Shown here piece after piece: positions 38,607 to 51,559 of a DNA stretch of 64,000 bases. Below the pieces are notes generated by a model that saw only the letters and a program-made list of their open reading frames with translations, had not been told where the DNA came from and did not search any database. The DNA is taken from NCBI GenBank assembly GCA_964019165.1, contig OZ025270.1, positions 2,059,001 through 2,123,000 on the forward strand, read 5' to 3'. The number at the start of each line of letters is the position of its first letter. Position 1 is the first letter of the stretch. Source of the stretch: Mastigias papua. Lineage: Eukaryota > Cnidaria > Scyphozoa > Rhizostomeae > Mastigiidae. A program made the translations under genes and the position numbers.

Positions 38607-39579
38607 CATTACAAATCAGGATATTCCTTGCTTGTTGCCTTGTAAGCAATGTGATGAGTTTTCTAAGTGGTCTTTGTATATGTAAATTCAAAATATTTGA
38701 TTTTGATAGGATTTACGTTTAGTGTTCGTATTTCCTATATTAATTGCACTTTATCTATTACATTTAAATGACCTATCATCATCAAAGAAGTATCTATATT
38801 GCTATATGGTATCTATGGTTTTGTTTCTTTCTTTCCTAGCTCTCGTATTGAATAAATTGTGTTCGCTATAACTAAGACTGCCTTTGAAAACTTCAGTTTT
38901 TCATATACCTTGATATCACACTTCAAAGATATTCCATGAAAAGAACACACTTTCTGAGATGGCAATAGACCTTTCAAGTTAATTTCATAGCTTCTGTAAA
39001 AGGCATTGTGGCAGCAGATGAAATGCTAGTTGTAGTCCATTTTGAATACTTTTACTTTGAACAGGCCACTCCAGAAAGTCTCTTACGTCAGAATAACGTT
39101 TTGGTACGTTTTGTGATCTCGATGTACTGGGTCCAGAATCATCTTATGAAATATAGCAAACCCAAGGAGGGATCCTTCACAATATTTTGCAATATTTTGC
39201 TAAGGTCTTCAGTGCCAGGCAACAAAGTGACATCACTGATCTAAAAAGTCCTTTTTGGATCAGTGAATGACACACAGTTGGTAATGAAAATCATGTGATG
39301 AATCACGTGCTACTGTGCATGGGATGGCTGCTGAACCAAAATGTAGGTACAAATCTACTTGCTCACAAGCAATCTTATTCTTGGTAAAAATGTACCAATC
39401 TATTTCTCCAGTGACTTATTTGTCACCCTGTCTTATTCATGGAATTGAGTAGTCTGTAGGGTCTACAAATATATTTATGACATATCTTTCTTGACTTTCC
39501 TATCATTGCCGCATGCTGTTATTTAGGACCCAGAATATTGTCGTAGCTTTGTGACAACGAAATACTACTTATCATAAAT
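38607..39579 (+). other. Intergenic DNA between the two NIT2 copies
   Basis: Contains the copy 1 3' UTR with AATAAA at 38851-38856 and the copy 2 promoter region. A hairpin is noted separately at 39227-39273. No other gene is visible. Confidence 0.5.
39227..39273. repeat. Short palindrome upstream of NIT2 copy 2
   Basis: GTGACATCACTGATCTAAAAAG pairs with the following CTTTTTGGATCAGTGAATGACAC almost completely across a 2-nt loop. It may be a small MITE or a structured promoter element; nothing further can be said. Confidence 0.6.
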
Positions 39580-41968
39580 ATGGGTACGTTTATAAACGGG
39601 ATGCATTAATATTTGACTCTAACTTTTGCAGCATTGCTTCTCGCACTTGTCCAGCTGAAAGTCCGTGCAAACAAAGCAGAAACTCTAGCAAGTGCCCGAG
39701 CACTTGTCACAAAGGCTGCAGAAAATGGCGCTAAACTGATTTCGCTTCCAGTAAGACGTTCTTTCCCTATTTTGTTCACTGTAAGATTGCTTTATACTCA
39801 GTGACCAAGGGGCCGGGCGAGGGACCAAAATATGGTCAAACTAACGAACAATGTTGTAAACATTTGATGGTACCCATCCACGGGAAATCGTAGTGGCTTC
39901 TAGCAACTCGTAAACAATGAAACAGGAAGTGCAACCACGAAATAAGGCATATTGCGGTTTGAAGTAGGGCATTTGCATCTTGCATTTGCATGATAAGCGA
40001 TAATGGTAGTGGTGATTTTCATGTGCTAAGGTCGGTTGTAAGAAAAGGTATAACAGATTATTTTTGTGGCAATTTTTCTAGCTTTGGTAGAAATTTCTCT
40101 CAGTACACGTACACAGCACTTTTGCCTCCCCCCCCCAACATTGCTGAAGTGCCTGTCAGTGTTTGCTGTTTTCATCTTGCTCTTGGCTACTTCTGCTCCA
40201 TGCGATCTATACAAGTCGTTTGAAAATAGTGATTTTTATCCCGTTGAAATTTTTCATTTGTTGTAACTGTTTTTCACTGTTTGCTGGCTCTCTTATTTCA
40301 AATAGGAATGCTTCAATTGTCCATATGGAACCCAATACTTTGCTAACTATGCTGAGGAAATACCAGGTGAAACTACAGATTTACTCTCTACACTTGCAAG
40401 AGACCTTAAAATCCATTTGGTAGGTGGCTCAGTACCTGAATCATATGATGGCAAGCTGTACAATACTGCCACTGTTTTTGGACCAGATGGTGAAATGCTC
40501 GGCAAGTTTAGAAAGGTAGTGTTTCTATTTTTCTGATATCTATATTAGGCATTTAATTGCAAGTATAAAGAAGTTTATAACCACTATGATGTTGGATCCA
40601 ACGATATATTTTGAGTAATGGTAGGTCCAGGGGACTTATAGGAATGAAGGGCACTGAGGTAATGGTTCAGTGTAGGGAGCAAATACATTTAAACTCTTGA
40701 TTTGATTCTAGCAAAACTATTCTTATTGCCCTTTAAGAAAATAAATAGTATCTTAGCTATTTTTGTCAGAAAGATGCTTCTGACCTTACTCACCCCTTAG
40801 GAAAGCCAGAGGGTGCATGTTCCCCATCTCCCCTCTCTCCTGGAACCCAGGGGGGTACTCACTACTTCTCTATATGGGGGGTCCATGTCAGCAACTTGTA
40901 GCTGACCCCCAAATATTAAGTCACAGCTTAGAGGAACCCCAAATACTGAGTCTCAAAATTTTGATACCCTAAATATTGTAACATATTTTGGGTTACTACT
41001 TACATAAAGTTTCATTTAATATCACAACTTCACATCATTAATCTCATATCAAACTTTCTTAATGCCCTACACCAGTGGTTTTCAACTGGAGTTCCCTGGA
41101 ACCCTTGGGTTCTGCCAGCACATTTGTTTTCTTTTATAACTTTTTTGTCAATTCTAAGACCCTAAGTATTGAATAGTTCTTATGCTGTAATTCTCAAACC
41201 CCAAATATTGACTTTTTAAAGCTGTTCTTCACAGATCCCAAATATGATTGTTGTTGTAAAATCCCAGACCCCAAATATTGACATGTACCCCCCATATAGA
41301 GAAGTAGGGAGTACCCCCTGGGTCCTGGAATCTGTTGTTGGATCTATGTGCATTTTTATTTATCAGATTTAATTATTAACATGGTCAAACTAACAAATTT
41401 GATGGTAGGCCTGCAGGCATGTCATGACTAGGGAAACTGTTAGGGATTTTCCTCACTACATTTTTGCAAAATGTTTGTTTTTCTTGCCTGCTTTATTGTT
41501 GATTTTAGATTTAATCTGTAAAGTGCCCTTTGCCACTACTGGAGGTAAAATATGAAAATTTTTTGCCCTACACCCAACTATGGTAGGTCCTCCTACATAG
41601 TTAAAAAGGGTTCCCATCCAGGTGTAACTCATGATGCCATCCCTGTATAATGGTGACATAGAGTGCAAGAAGTACCCTTTATGTAATATGGTCCCATTGC
41701 ATCCTTAGCTGTGAACTTCCTACTGATCCAGAATTCCTAAACCTTGTTTAAGGTGCACCTTGTTGATATTGATGTACCTGGTAAAGTTGCAATCCAAGAA
41801 TCTTCAGTTCTGTCACCTGGAAGTGATCTTTTTTCATTTTATGTAGGTAGGTGCCATTTATTTTCAAACTATGGCTTTATATACTTTTTTGTTTGAATTA
41901 GTTGACTCGCCTCTTAATTAATTTAGCAATGGAAAGATGGATTCATTAGTTCATTTCCTATTAATCAG

Positions 41969-42013
<45 letters not shown>

Positions 42014-42022
42014 CTGACTGAT

Positions 42023-42062
<40 letters not shown>

Positions 42063-45000
42063 TGACTGACTGACTGACTGACTGACTGATTGACTGATTG
42101 ACTGATTGACTGATCGGTTGGCTGATGTTATATCATCATTTCATACTTTTACTAACATAGGACCATTCAAAGTTGGGATTGGTATTTGTTATGATTTAAG
42201 ATTTCCAGAGTTTTCTCACTTGTATTATCAACAAGGTATGCAATATTGTTACTCATTCCATCAATTTTTTTGTACCCTAAATTCTCATGTTGGTTCCCTG
42301 GGGGCTAATTTGTTTTTGAAGTTTTTTAATGGGAGCTAATGCAAAGGGGAACTTATTCATCGGAGGCTATAACTATATCTTTCATGTGGAACCTTATTTC
42401 AAAAGTCCTACCGTCTCATTTCTGAACAGTCAAAATAAAACCATCCATCTATGACAGGGCTTTTATTATCTTCTATTGCAGGGACTTATTCAAGGGGGAT
42501 GTAGAACCAATTTGTAGTCCTACCTTGGGGGCTTATTTGTAGGGGGTCTTCAAGTGGAGGGTAATTGCAGGATTTTCATTAATATTTGCTCTCCTGAATA
42601 GCTCATGATGAATGACTGTGAAATCTAAATTGCTTTAAATTGGACAATTTTTCATCATGGTTTTCTACTTGCTTTATCATGAAGATAATCTGCTTGCGGT
42701 CGTGAATGTCCAGTACCAATAGCAAAAATTGCGATTTAGTTGGAACCTGTATTTGGTTTCGTTCTGTCCAGTTCATCTGCAGCCTTGTGACCGTCGCATC
42801 TATGGAGTTGCCCTGTCTAGAAACTGCTCTAGAAAGTTGTATATAAGTTATGCTTGTGGTAACATGACTTTCAAAATGACCACATGGGAATGAAATATTA
42901 CAGTAACTTCTGAAGAACACAGTTTAAGTGTGCGATAATTACGACACTCAATTCCCACTGCGTTTGTGTGGGTGCGCTCGAGTGTGATCACTCGATTTAA
43001 ACGAAAAAGACTTTGTATTTTTATCCCTTGAATTCATTCACTTATTTTGATTTATTTATAAATGTAATGAAGCTTATACATGTGTTATCTTTTCCCTTTA
43101 AGGATGTAGTCTTTTGTTATATCCTGGAGCTTTTAGCTTGATAACAGGACCAGCACATTGGCAGCCTCTTTTAACTGCAAGGTACTTCATTGTTTCGTCA
43201 GAACACTAAGTTCCATATCATGTTTTATGAAATATTATTACAGTTTGAGGCCCCCTTACATCGGCATTGCCACTCAAAGTGCTATCCATTGACATGGAAT
43301 GCAAAGCTTTCCCACCATGTTATTCATTTATAGAGGATTATATGCGATGCCTATATGCCTTCGTTCGTCTATTGGGAATGGAATTTGATGGGTACATATT
43401 ATCGATATGCTGATGCCTTGTTCCAATTGCTAAATCAGCAGATACGTAGACAGAAGTGGTCACGGGGGGCCAAAGTCCCCCGTGTATAGATAGACTGCCG
43501 TATAGTTGGAAAATTTCTTATCGTGTAGGGGAAATGTCGCAGTTGTTCATCTTTTTCATCTAAGTGCCAAGTTCTGAAAGGAATAGCATTTGTATATTTG
43601 GATAACTAAATAGACCAATTCCTTCCGTCGTTGTCCTAAGACATTTTGGCAAAGATAGATCAGTTCTGGCAACAGTTTCTTTATTAGCAGAGATGCCTTG
43701 CACGTATCTCTATTACTTAAGGTGTATATCTGTTACTTGAGGTGCTAGGACAGATTTGAAAGAATTATAATTGCTTCCCTTGTAGGATAGGAACCGAGAA
43801 ATATTTAAATAGTGCCATATTTGACGTGAAAGAGGTTATGTTCTCTTTCAATGAATCACATGAGTCCATCTTTTATTTTAGTTAAGTAATAATGCCACAT
43901 TTTATATTCCAAATAATCATGAAAGACGAGTATGTTTGTTATAATTTGTTGGAATTACATTGCTTGTCCCTCCAGTTAATTTTCCTATCTACGCCTCTGT
44001 AAACTGGCCTATTTATTGTTTTGATTCTTGTGCTCCTTTTCACTGGTTTCTCTCTTTATCATTAGACGTCAGTTCTTATCTCTTCTAGGGCTTTGGACCA
44101 TCAGGTAAATTTGTAATCAAGTTATCATTTCATTTTCGTGAAGGTTTATACTTCTTATTTCTGCTACAAGATGTCAATATGATTCTGGATATAATGGCTT
44201 CTTGCTGGAAGTATCCATACGGGATAATAACTGGTATTACTTACTGTTAACATTTTTGCCTTTCCGAGAGAATTTACTGATTTTTTCGTCAATTTTGTCT
44301 GCTGCTTCGATGCTTATGTAATCGCTAGGACAGTCAACGTCGTGTGATAGATGGAAACAGTTTTCAACTGTATCGGTATTGACTTGGATATACATAGTAG
44401 CAGTCGTGGAATTTAGTGTCATTGTCGTGCAGGTCCCATTCTTGTGTAATCTTTCTTTAGGTATATGTTGCTGGATGTGGTCCAGCGAGAGATATGGCAG
44501 CATCATATGTAACCTGGGGACATAGCATGGTTGTTGATCCATGGTAATTATTTTTATTATTATTTTTAATGTTACCATTTAATCATCTAAGACCTCGGTT
44601 TACATTGTATCGCAGCACTTTTTGATCCGCAACAAAATCTGCCCAAAGCAGTTGCGTTTGTACTGCGCGGATACAGCTTTTGATTCATACAGGTGCAACA
44701 GTGCTCCGTTTTAGAAGGAGGTACACAAGTAGTATCGGTTGGCGGAACAAGTTTTGTATGGGATCATTTGCGTGTATCTAAACACGAAGTTATTCCGATA
44801 CAACTTTTTTAGCTGATCAGATGTAATCCGATACAATTTAAACGGGGTCTAAATACATAATCATACGACACTGTGCGCTAGCGACCTAATTTCATCCTGA
44901 GAATAAAAATACGAGTTTAGTTGGTCCTAGCTATCTCCCCCATGTGCCACAGATTATAGCCTGGTTATTTATCCTCCGGCATTTAACATTGCATCTACAG

Positions 45001-47095
45001 ATTATATTGGAGACTTCGAATATAGCTTCTCAGGTAGATTATGGCAAAAGAATTGCAAAACACACATTCCGATCGATTGAGAAGATTTAAGCACTAAGGG
45101 GCTCAAGGGAGACGTTAACTACCAAAGTTTGTTAGTTACACATTCGAGATTTATGTATCAACAATTCAGGTAAAGCTTTTCTAGCGATCGATTCGCTTTT
45201 CCAAAGTATCCTTTTGCATCTCTCTTTGCTACCTTGTTCAGTTTATTGTCGTTCATGTTATCAAAAATCTGCTTTGTGCTTGCTTTAAATCCATTCATGC
45301 CTCCTCCAAGACATCCGGTAAGGAAGAGCAACTTTTTTGGAAAATAGAATAATAGCAATACGCTGTGTAAAATTTTATAACTCGCACATTGAACTATATT
45401 ATTCTATTTTCATTTTCTTTGATTATACAATTAGACGATTTGTAACTGTAGAGTAGTTTTTAGCCTGCCAGAATTGATAGTGCCTAGCGAGATCATGTAT
45501 TGTTGATGCAGCTTCCATCTTTTTGAAAATTGTATATTGTTTTTTCTGCTGTGTTTGAATTGTTTCTTCTGTGTATTGTATTGATCATTACCAGCAAACC
45601 AACCATGAACTGTTAAACTTTTGTGAGGTGTTTCGTTACAATTGTTTATGTATTTTCAATGAGAAGTTTTAAAGAAAAATTATAATCTTCATTAAAATTC
45701 TGTTGTACGAGAGGTGCGTCTCAATGCTAGGAGCATTGATATTTTCACAAATAGAAATATTGAGAACTTGAATATGAATAAGATAAAAAATAGGGCAACA
45801 AGATAGCGGTGCTTACGTATCATTGGACATAAAGAGGATAGTGGCGTACTACCCAATAATGAACAGCACGCTTGGTACACAGCGTTTAAGATTATGTGCA
45901 ACGTTAGTTTTTACAGGCTTCTGTCATCCATTACCCGAAAATTGTAGTTGACTTTGAAAGCCATTCATTTTACAACAATCTGTATGACATTCATCTTTGC
46001 TAACTGGAAATCACTAATTGGAAATGCCTTTCGTTTCTTGAGCATAACTTCCTTATTGCTTCTTTGGAGATAGGTTACACATAAAGGGGGATTGCTAGCG
46101 GTATCTTGCTCCCTAGTTCACAATGTAGACGCGATAGATTGGATTTCATGAAGTTTTGTGATCAGGTGTAAGTGTTCTGTGCTTGTCCTTAGGGGAAAAG
46201 TGGTGGCGAAGACCGATGAGAAAGAAGGCATTGTTTATGCAGACATAGGTAATGGGAAGATTGTATCATGATCATAGGCACAGTTTCATTTGCCGTTATG
46301 ATTTGTATTCAAGTGTTGTCATCATGATTATCCACATTTAATCATTATATGCATAATCATAATCAGATTTAGTGATCACTCGGATCAAATTTGATCATCA
46401 AGGCATCATTATCATTATCATCAAATATAAATTATGTTATCATTTTGATCACTGTATTCACCACACAGTTGTCATATTCATCATCATTATCATTATTATG
46501 ATCAAATATGCTAATCATTAGTCTTAAAATTGAGAAATAAAAAAGAGATAGTGTAAATCAATATAAAACTCACAACGTATATGCTATAAATAGTGGTGCA
46601 GCGTTAGAAAATAATTAAAGTTTAAATACCATAAGCGTTGGAATGGCAATATTCGTTATGAATTGCATCTAATATGCTTCATAGATCCGTGCGTTTTACT
46701 TACAGTAATACAGGATATTCTGTCCTTGCTTGATGAGAGAGGAAGGGCTGATTCTGTCCTGATGTAAAATCGATTTTTTTTAATGTTCTGAAATTTGACT
46801 TAAAATTTGAAAACCATGGTCTTTGTTTCCTTTATGCTCGCATTGAGAAGGCTCCAAGTTTTCATGGCTGATTATGCTAATGTTTTCCGCTGTTCTGTAG
46901 TTCACTTAACGGTTTTTATAGAACAGTCAAATGTGGCTTGAGTTGTGAAATCACAATTATTGTATGTTTGTTATTTCACAATATGCCTTTCCAATCTTAG
47001 ATCTGGACCATGTAGAAGCTATACGGCAACAGATTCCCCTACATTTCCAGAAGAGAAACGACATGTACAAAGTTGAAAACATGCTTTCCAACTGA
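39580..47095 (+). CDS. NIT2: NIT2 omega-amidase, copy 2 (276 aa, 10 exons)
   Basis: Tandem paralogue of the preceding gene with the same predicted activity. Exons: 39580-39583 (proposed), 39632-39750, 40306-40515, 41753-41846, 42161-42235, 43103-43181, 44089-44104, 44461-44543, 46193-46248 and 47001-47095. Exons 2-10 have exactly the same lengths and phases as copy 1. The triad E42, K111, C152 is intact. Differences at family-conserved spots: SPARDE becomes GPARDM, VAWGHS becomes VTWGHS, and NMTTGPAHW becomes SLITGPAHW. The first exon is an inference: ATGG before a GT at 39584 restores frame and gives [10 protein letters not shown], but the intron would be only 48 bp. No stop or frameshift, so it is probably a working gene. 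A possible AATAAA lies at 47277-47282. Confidence 0.9.
40846..41322. mobile_element. 477-bp MITE with 8-bp target duplication, in NIT2 copy 2 intron 3
   Basis: Inverted ends of about 45 bp begin CCCAGGGGGGTACTC and contain CTTCTCTATATGGGGGGT. The octamer TCCTGGAA flanks it exactly at 40838-40845 and 41323-41330. An 8-bp duplication fits hAT or P-type elements, but the terminus is not the usual CAG of hAT. It is absent from the matching intron of copy 1 (31282-31630), so it inserted after the duplication or was lost there. Confidence 0.85.
41970..42126. repeat. (TGAT/TGGC/TGAC)n compound microsatellite in NIT2 copy 2 intron 4
   Basis: Compound tetranucleotide repeat, placed like the one at 31861-31948 in copy 1 but longer and more varied. 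Confidence 0.95.
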
Positions 47096-48640
47096 CAATT
47101 CTCTCGCCTTTGATCATTGTCCAAGCACGCAGATCGTCTTATTTTGTAAGTGACAGGCATATTAATCAATCTAGTATTGTTTCTTTGCTATAATATTTCT
47201 TACTTCTACTATTATTATTTGATTATGAAAAAGCCACAGGTGATATAGACTCATCTTATCTCTGACCAGAAGCGTAAATAAAGGGGTTTCTAGGGGAGCT
47301 GAAACCACCTGTAGAGCTAGACAGCCTTCTGTCGGAAAATTTCTTTTCTTGTCGGGACAGTCATTTTTTCTCTTCTATCCATGTGTTGTATTTTGAAAGG
47401 AGATGTGCTTACATAACTGAATAGCTAAATAGACCCATCACGACAAAACTAATGTGCTTGTTATATCTTTGTCGGAAAGTCTACACCTCTTGCCCCTTCT
47501 TTGAATTTTCCTATCTGTCTTTCTGTCTATGACTACATTCACCTCTGGGATTGATATGGTTTGCTACCTCTAACTGGACTGTATATGGTAGGCCAAATTT
47601 AAAGAACTAGAGGCCCCTTGTCCTCTTCCATGGAGTCGAGATGTTTGATTCAGTGTCCTAAAGGAGTTTGAGTGTAGGCTCATTCTAGTTTTAATTTTTC
47701 ACAGCCTACTCTTGTTTTCTCTTTAATGAGAGTACCAGGTTTGTTCGGAAATGGCCTGTACGAGTATGATCTTTAGTTAGTCCAATGACAGTTTGAGAAA
47801 ACCGATCATGCACCCTTGAACATGCAGAATGTTGGTTATAAATATAATTATCGATGTCGCTGACATTTTGACTTGCGGTATGAATGAATTTTCGTATTTC
47901 CAAATAATTTGCATGCATCTTGATGTCAGTTAAAGTAAGCTGCCACATTACATACGTAAACTGACATGAAAAGGAGCTGTTTTTAGTCTGTCTGAGAGAT
48001 CGTTTTTGGGACACTGTCGGTTCCTTTTCAATATGTTATGTAGAGTAAGTGATAAAACAGAAAGGACTTGAAAAACTGCCAACCCACTGGATGACAATAA
48101 GTTTTTCTCTTATGACGTCTATATGAATTGATTTACAAGAGGAAGTTAAATAAAAAAAACTGTTTTATCATTAAGTGACATGTATGATGGTACACAACAT
48201 CAGCCATGACATCTCCACACCTTTTGATAAAAATACCTAATTTTTCCCTAAGCTTCAATATTCTTAAAGATTTGTGTATTTTAAGCCTAAGAATATTCTT
48301 AAATAATTTTTAAATTTTAGTGATTTTGAGCATTAATACTCGTATAGACTATATTCTTATTTTGAAAAGTGTGTAACTGACACTCCCCAAAGAGTTGCTG
48401 AATCGCATTATAGTGTAATTACTCAAAGACCTGATAAGTGAAGTTCATACTTGTTTTTTTCCTAAAGAAAACTCAAATCAGCAAGAATTCTAAGCCTGAA
48501 TGAAGCTTGAGCTTTGGATTATTCTTAAATTATTCTTAAATTATTCTTAAATTTCAGTGATTCTGAGGCATGATATTCTTAAAGACTATGTTCTTGCAAC
48601 AAAAGTGTGTATTGTGATCAATTTTGAGTCAGTAGTTAAT
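47096..48640 (+). other. Intergenic DNA downstream of NIT2 copy 2
   Basis: Begins with the 3' UTR. From about 48270 it holds the second copy of a dispersed repeat also found at 27726-27945. No gene was recognised. Confidence 0.5.
48270..48610. repeat. Dispersed repeat, copy 2
   Basis: Shares TTTTGAGCATTAAT-like, GAAAACTCAAAT and GAAGCTTGAGCTTTG-like blocks in order with 27726-27945. A TTATTCTTAAA unit has expanded to three tandem copies here. Confidence 0.55.
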
Positions 48641-49240
48641 TCAAGTGATAAACAAGAAAATTTTAACAGTATTCTTGTCCCTGCTGTAGGCTGACCTAGG
48701 CACCCGCATGGTAAAAAGTTCCTGCATGCTTAGATGTGATACATAGGCCTGTTACCAGTTAGTTGACCAGATGTGAATAAAGTAAGTACGAGGCACCGCT
48801 TGGATTCGAACCAAGGGTCTCCTGTTTACTAGACAGGCGCTTTAACCGCTAAGCCACGGCGCCGATTTAATGCAGGCTATGCTTTCTATTTTATACCTAA
48901 ACAGAACAATAGTTTTTATGGTGGTTGCATTCCAAATATACGTCATATCTCATTTGCAATTTTCCTCTTTCGTGCTCTTGGCATTCACTTCTGTTGAGCT
49001 TGATATGATACCTAGCATATGGAGCCCCCTCACTGTAGTCGATCATAGAAGATGTAATTACCCCTCTTCGATGAGAATATCTTCAGTTTCAAGTCATATA
49101 AAATACATGTTTTGAGCACTTCAGCTATAAGCATCTACCAGAGCTTAGTTTTGGTAGGGAAGCATAATGCGTCATTGGATGAGCTGTTTGAGTCTAGGCC
49201 TAGTCCCCGAAGTTACTTATACACAAACTGAGAAACTTCA
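48640..49240. repeat. Segmental repeat unit 1, tRNA-bearing block
   Basis: Homologous to 53690-54245 and 56050-56640 on both sides of the tRNA, including the CTGTTGAGCTTGATATGA and CATTGGATGA stretches. It is the most diverged of the three. Its other half appears to lie at about 53130-53690, separated by an insertion of about 3.9 kb that is rich in LINE fossils. Confidence 0.8.
48791..48863 (-). tRNA. tRNA-Thr (anticodon AGT), copy 1
   Basis: A 73-nt minus-strand gene, 5'-GGCGCCGTGGCTTAGC. The anticodon arm is CCTGT-CTAGTAA-ACAGG, giving AGT, read as inosine-GU for threonine. A box TGGCTTAGCGG and B box GGTTCGAATCC are intact. The acceptor stem pairs fully with one G-U, and the discriminator is T. 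No introns. The first T4 terminator downstream on the minus strand is about 75 nt away, which is unusually distant. Confidence 0.95.
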
Positions 49241-50069
49241 GCCTTTTTTTACTTTGTTTACAGAGTCGGCATAAAAATTGCAAAATAGCTATACATGATA
49301 GCTAATAACTAACTTGCAAGAAATAGCTAATAATAGCCAATTAATTCAATAGTATAGAAGTATAATTGGTAAAAGTCATATAAAACCTAAAAACGGTGGG
49401 AATTTTCCGCAGAGTCTGCATTCGTATTAGCGTTTTGTGCCCTTTCAGGCTTTTTTTTCGTGTTAAGAGTTCAGCGAAGTTAGTTGCCTGTCTAATTGAT
49501 AGCAGAAGTGTACACCATAACTGTTACCCCTAAAGCGAACCGTTTTTTGAGCCATACGTAATTGATCTCACTTTGGGTGATTTAAAATCGTTTCTGAGGC
49601 TGCATTGGCTAGTTTATGGACAGAATATTTCATTCATATAAGCAAAGGATGAAATCTCTATCATTAATACCTGTAAGCCTTAGTAATTAGCAGAGACACT
49701 GTTATCGGGTCCTAAGAGATCTTCAAAGCTGAATTCCTGATCTCTGTACGTTATTTTATGTAGACAAGGAAACACGTTGGCAGCTACAGAGTATTTGCAC
49801 ATTGCTGTAGCATGAAAAGCAGGCTCGAAAAAATCAATTCAAGTTGATACTTCCGAAAATCAGAACAGATATCCAAGAGGCTCGTTAATGTTTTTAGATG
49901 CCAAGGTGTACAATGAAGTATCACTGGAACTTCGTAAAATTGAGAACGGCAATGAATTCGAGAAGCAACTCTTAAAACATTTTATAATTATCTTAAACTG
50001 AAAAATTTAACGAGCAACTTTAAATGGAAATAGTTTAGCTCTGATGTTTGTATTTTGTTTAATACTTTT

Positions 50070-51235
50070 TATGAGATTTATTTTAATTGTTATAATTAGG
50101 ACGCTAACATTAAATCGAAAGCGACTCAAATATCTCGAGCTTGTCAAGCAACTGAAAGAAAAGTACAAGCAAGTTCGATTTTTAAATTCATCTGGTAGTG
50201 CATTTGGTTTATTTGATACGTCTTCGTCCGATTTTATTGACATGATGAAAGGCCTACAAATGGATTCTGCACAGACGAGTTTTGACATTATATAATAATA
50301 ATTATTATTATTAGTTGTTTATCGAATGTCAAACTGTTATACGCAATACATTAAAACCTGCTCTAAACTTTGATATCAAGGCTGTTTGGGCTAAGACTAG
50401 CTACGGTACCAATCTCCAATACGACCAGTTTCAAAATACCAAACAGGCTCTAAAGTCTATTCAACATGATCACGAAGAGTGAATAAACGACACCCTTTTA
50501 TCTCAAGGTTTAGTAATTTCGTCCGCCATTAAGCAGTCAAATTAGAATTTTAGAGGGATATGGTCTATTGTTCAACAAAGCTTGTCTAGGAACATTTTCA
50601 ATTTTTCTTTTAAATATCAGAACAATACTCTTCCTATTGGCATAAATCTCTGCTGGTGTGCGATTTCTCAATCGTCTAATTGCTCCTTTTGTCTTCTGTC
50701 AGAAACTTTACAACATGTAGTATCTAGCTGTAAGCCATGTTTTGATGAAGACACTTGGAGACATAACTCTGTTCTTTTTTTCTCGCCAACTCATTCTCCT
50801 CACTGAAACATTGTACTTTTTATGCAGATCTACCCTCATTTCTATCTCCGTGCTTCATTACTGGTGAATCTTTTCGTCCTGGCCTTCTTCTACTTACAGA
50901 CACAGATATTCTCTACATCCTTGAGCTTACAGTAAGTTTTGAAACTAATATATAAAATAATAGAGACGGTAAAGCTGCTAAATATAGTTCTTTGAATGAC
51001 GATCTCTCTCTCTTTCAGTAAAGTCAAGTTTGTCAATCTTTCTATGGGAGCTATTAGGAATATGGACTCTTCCTGCAATTCTCTTGTATCCTTGCTAAAC
51101 GATTTACATTTCGATAAGACCGTGCAATAGAGAATCATCATGAAGACTGTGAGTACCTCCATTAGATCTACTTACTATATCTTCTGTTGTCGTAATAAGC
51201 GTTGGACTAATCTAGAACTTTTAACTATCTAATTC
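50070..51235 (+). mobile_element. Decayed LINE C-terminal region(s)
   Basis: Two partly homologous fragments follow each other. The first (50100-50260) reads LKYLELVKQLKEKYKQVRF in one frame. The second (50350-51235) reads, over several frames, a zinc-knuckle-like NCSFCLLSETLQHVVSSC, WRHNSVLFF, DILYILELTVSFETN and a tail parallel to the first fragment. This order is that of the C-terminal end of a non-LTR retrotransposon polyprotein. Frames are broken repeatedly; inactive. Confidence 0.65.
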
Positions 51236-51559
51236 CTCCATTCCTTTTATTCTGTTTATTTTCATAGCTTCTGGTTTTGCTTTATGTTATGCTTTTGTTT
51301 TGCTCTCTATAAGGAAGTCAATTATACACTGCAATGTATCTTGTAAGATGTATTTTTGTAATTAGTATTATATATACAATGAGAAGTTTGAAAAATTATA
51401 AAAGGCCCACTCGTACAGTTTGTTGATTTTAGTGTTTAGTTTTCTGTTGTGGAACATCCATATCAAGGGGCAGTATTGAAATTAGCTATTTATGAATGAT
51501 GTCGTCAGAACCTTTAGTTTGTTTCGTTCCATATCTTGTGATATACATGATAGAGTATA

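Noticed and set aside
43459..43482. CACGGGGG...CCCCCGTG hairpin
   Set aside because: An 8-bp stem alone in an intron with no further context; too short to interpret.
44237..44578. 113-codon minus-strand open frame
   Set aside because: Overlaps NIT2 copy 2 exon 8 on the opposite strand; a shadow.
39580..47095. NIT2 copy 2 as a pseudogene
   Set aside because: All exons are open, splice sites are intact and the catalytic triad is kept.
47706..48014. 102-codon minus-strand open frame
   Set aside because: No recognisable domain, no splice context and no repeat relation; probably chance.
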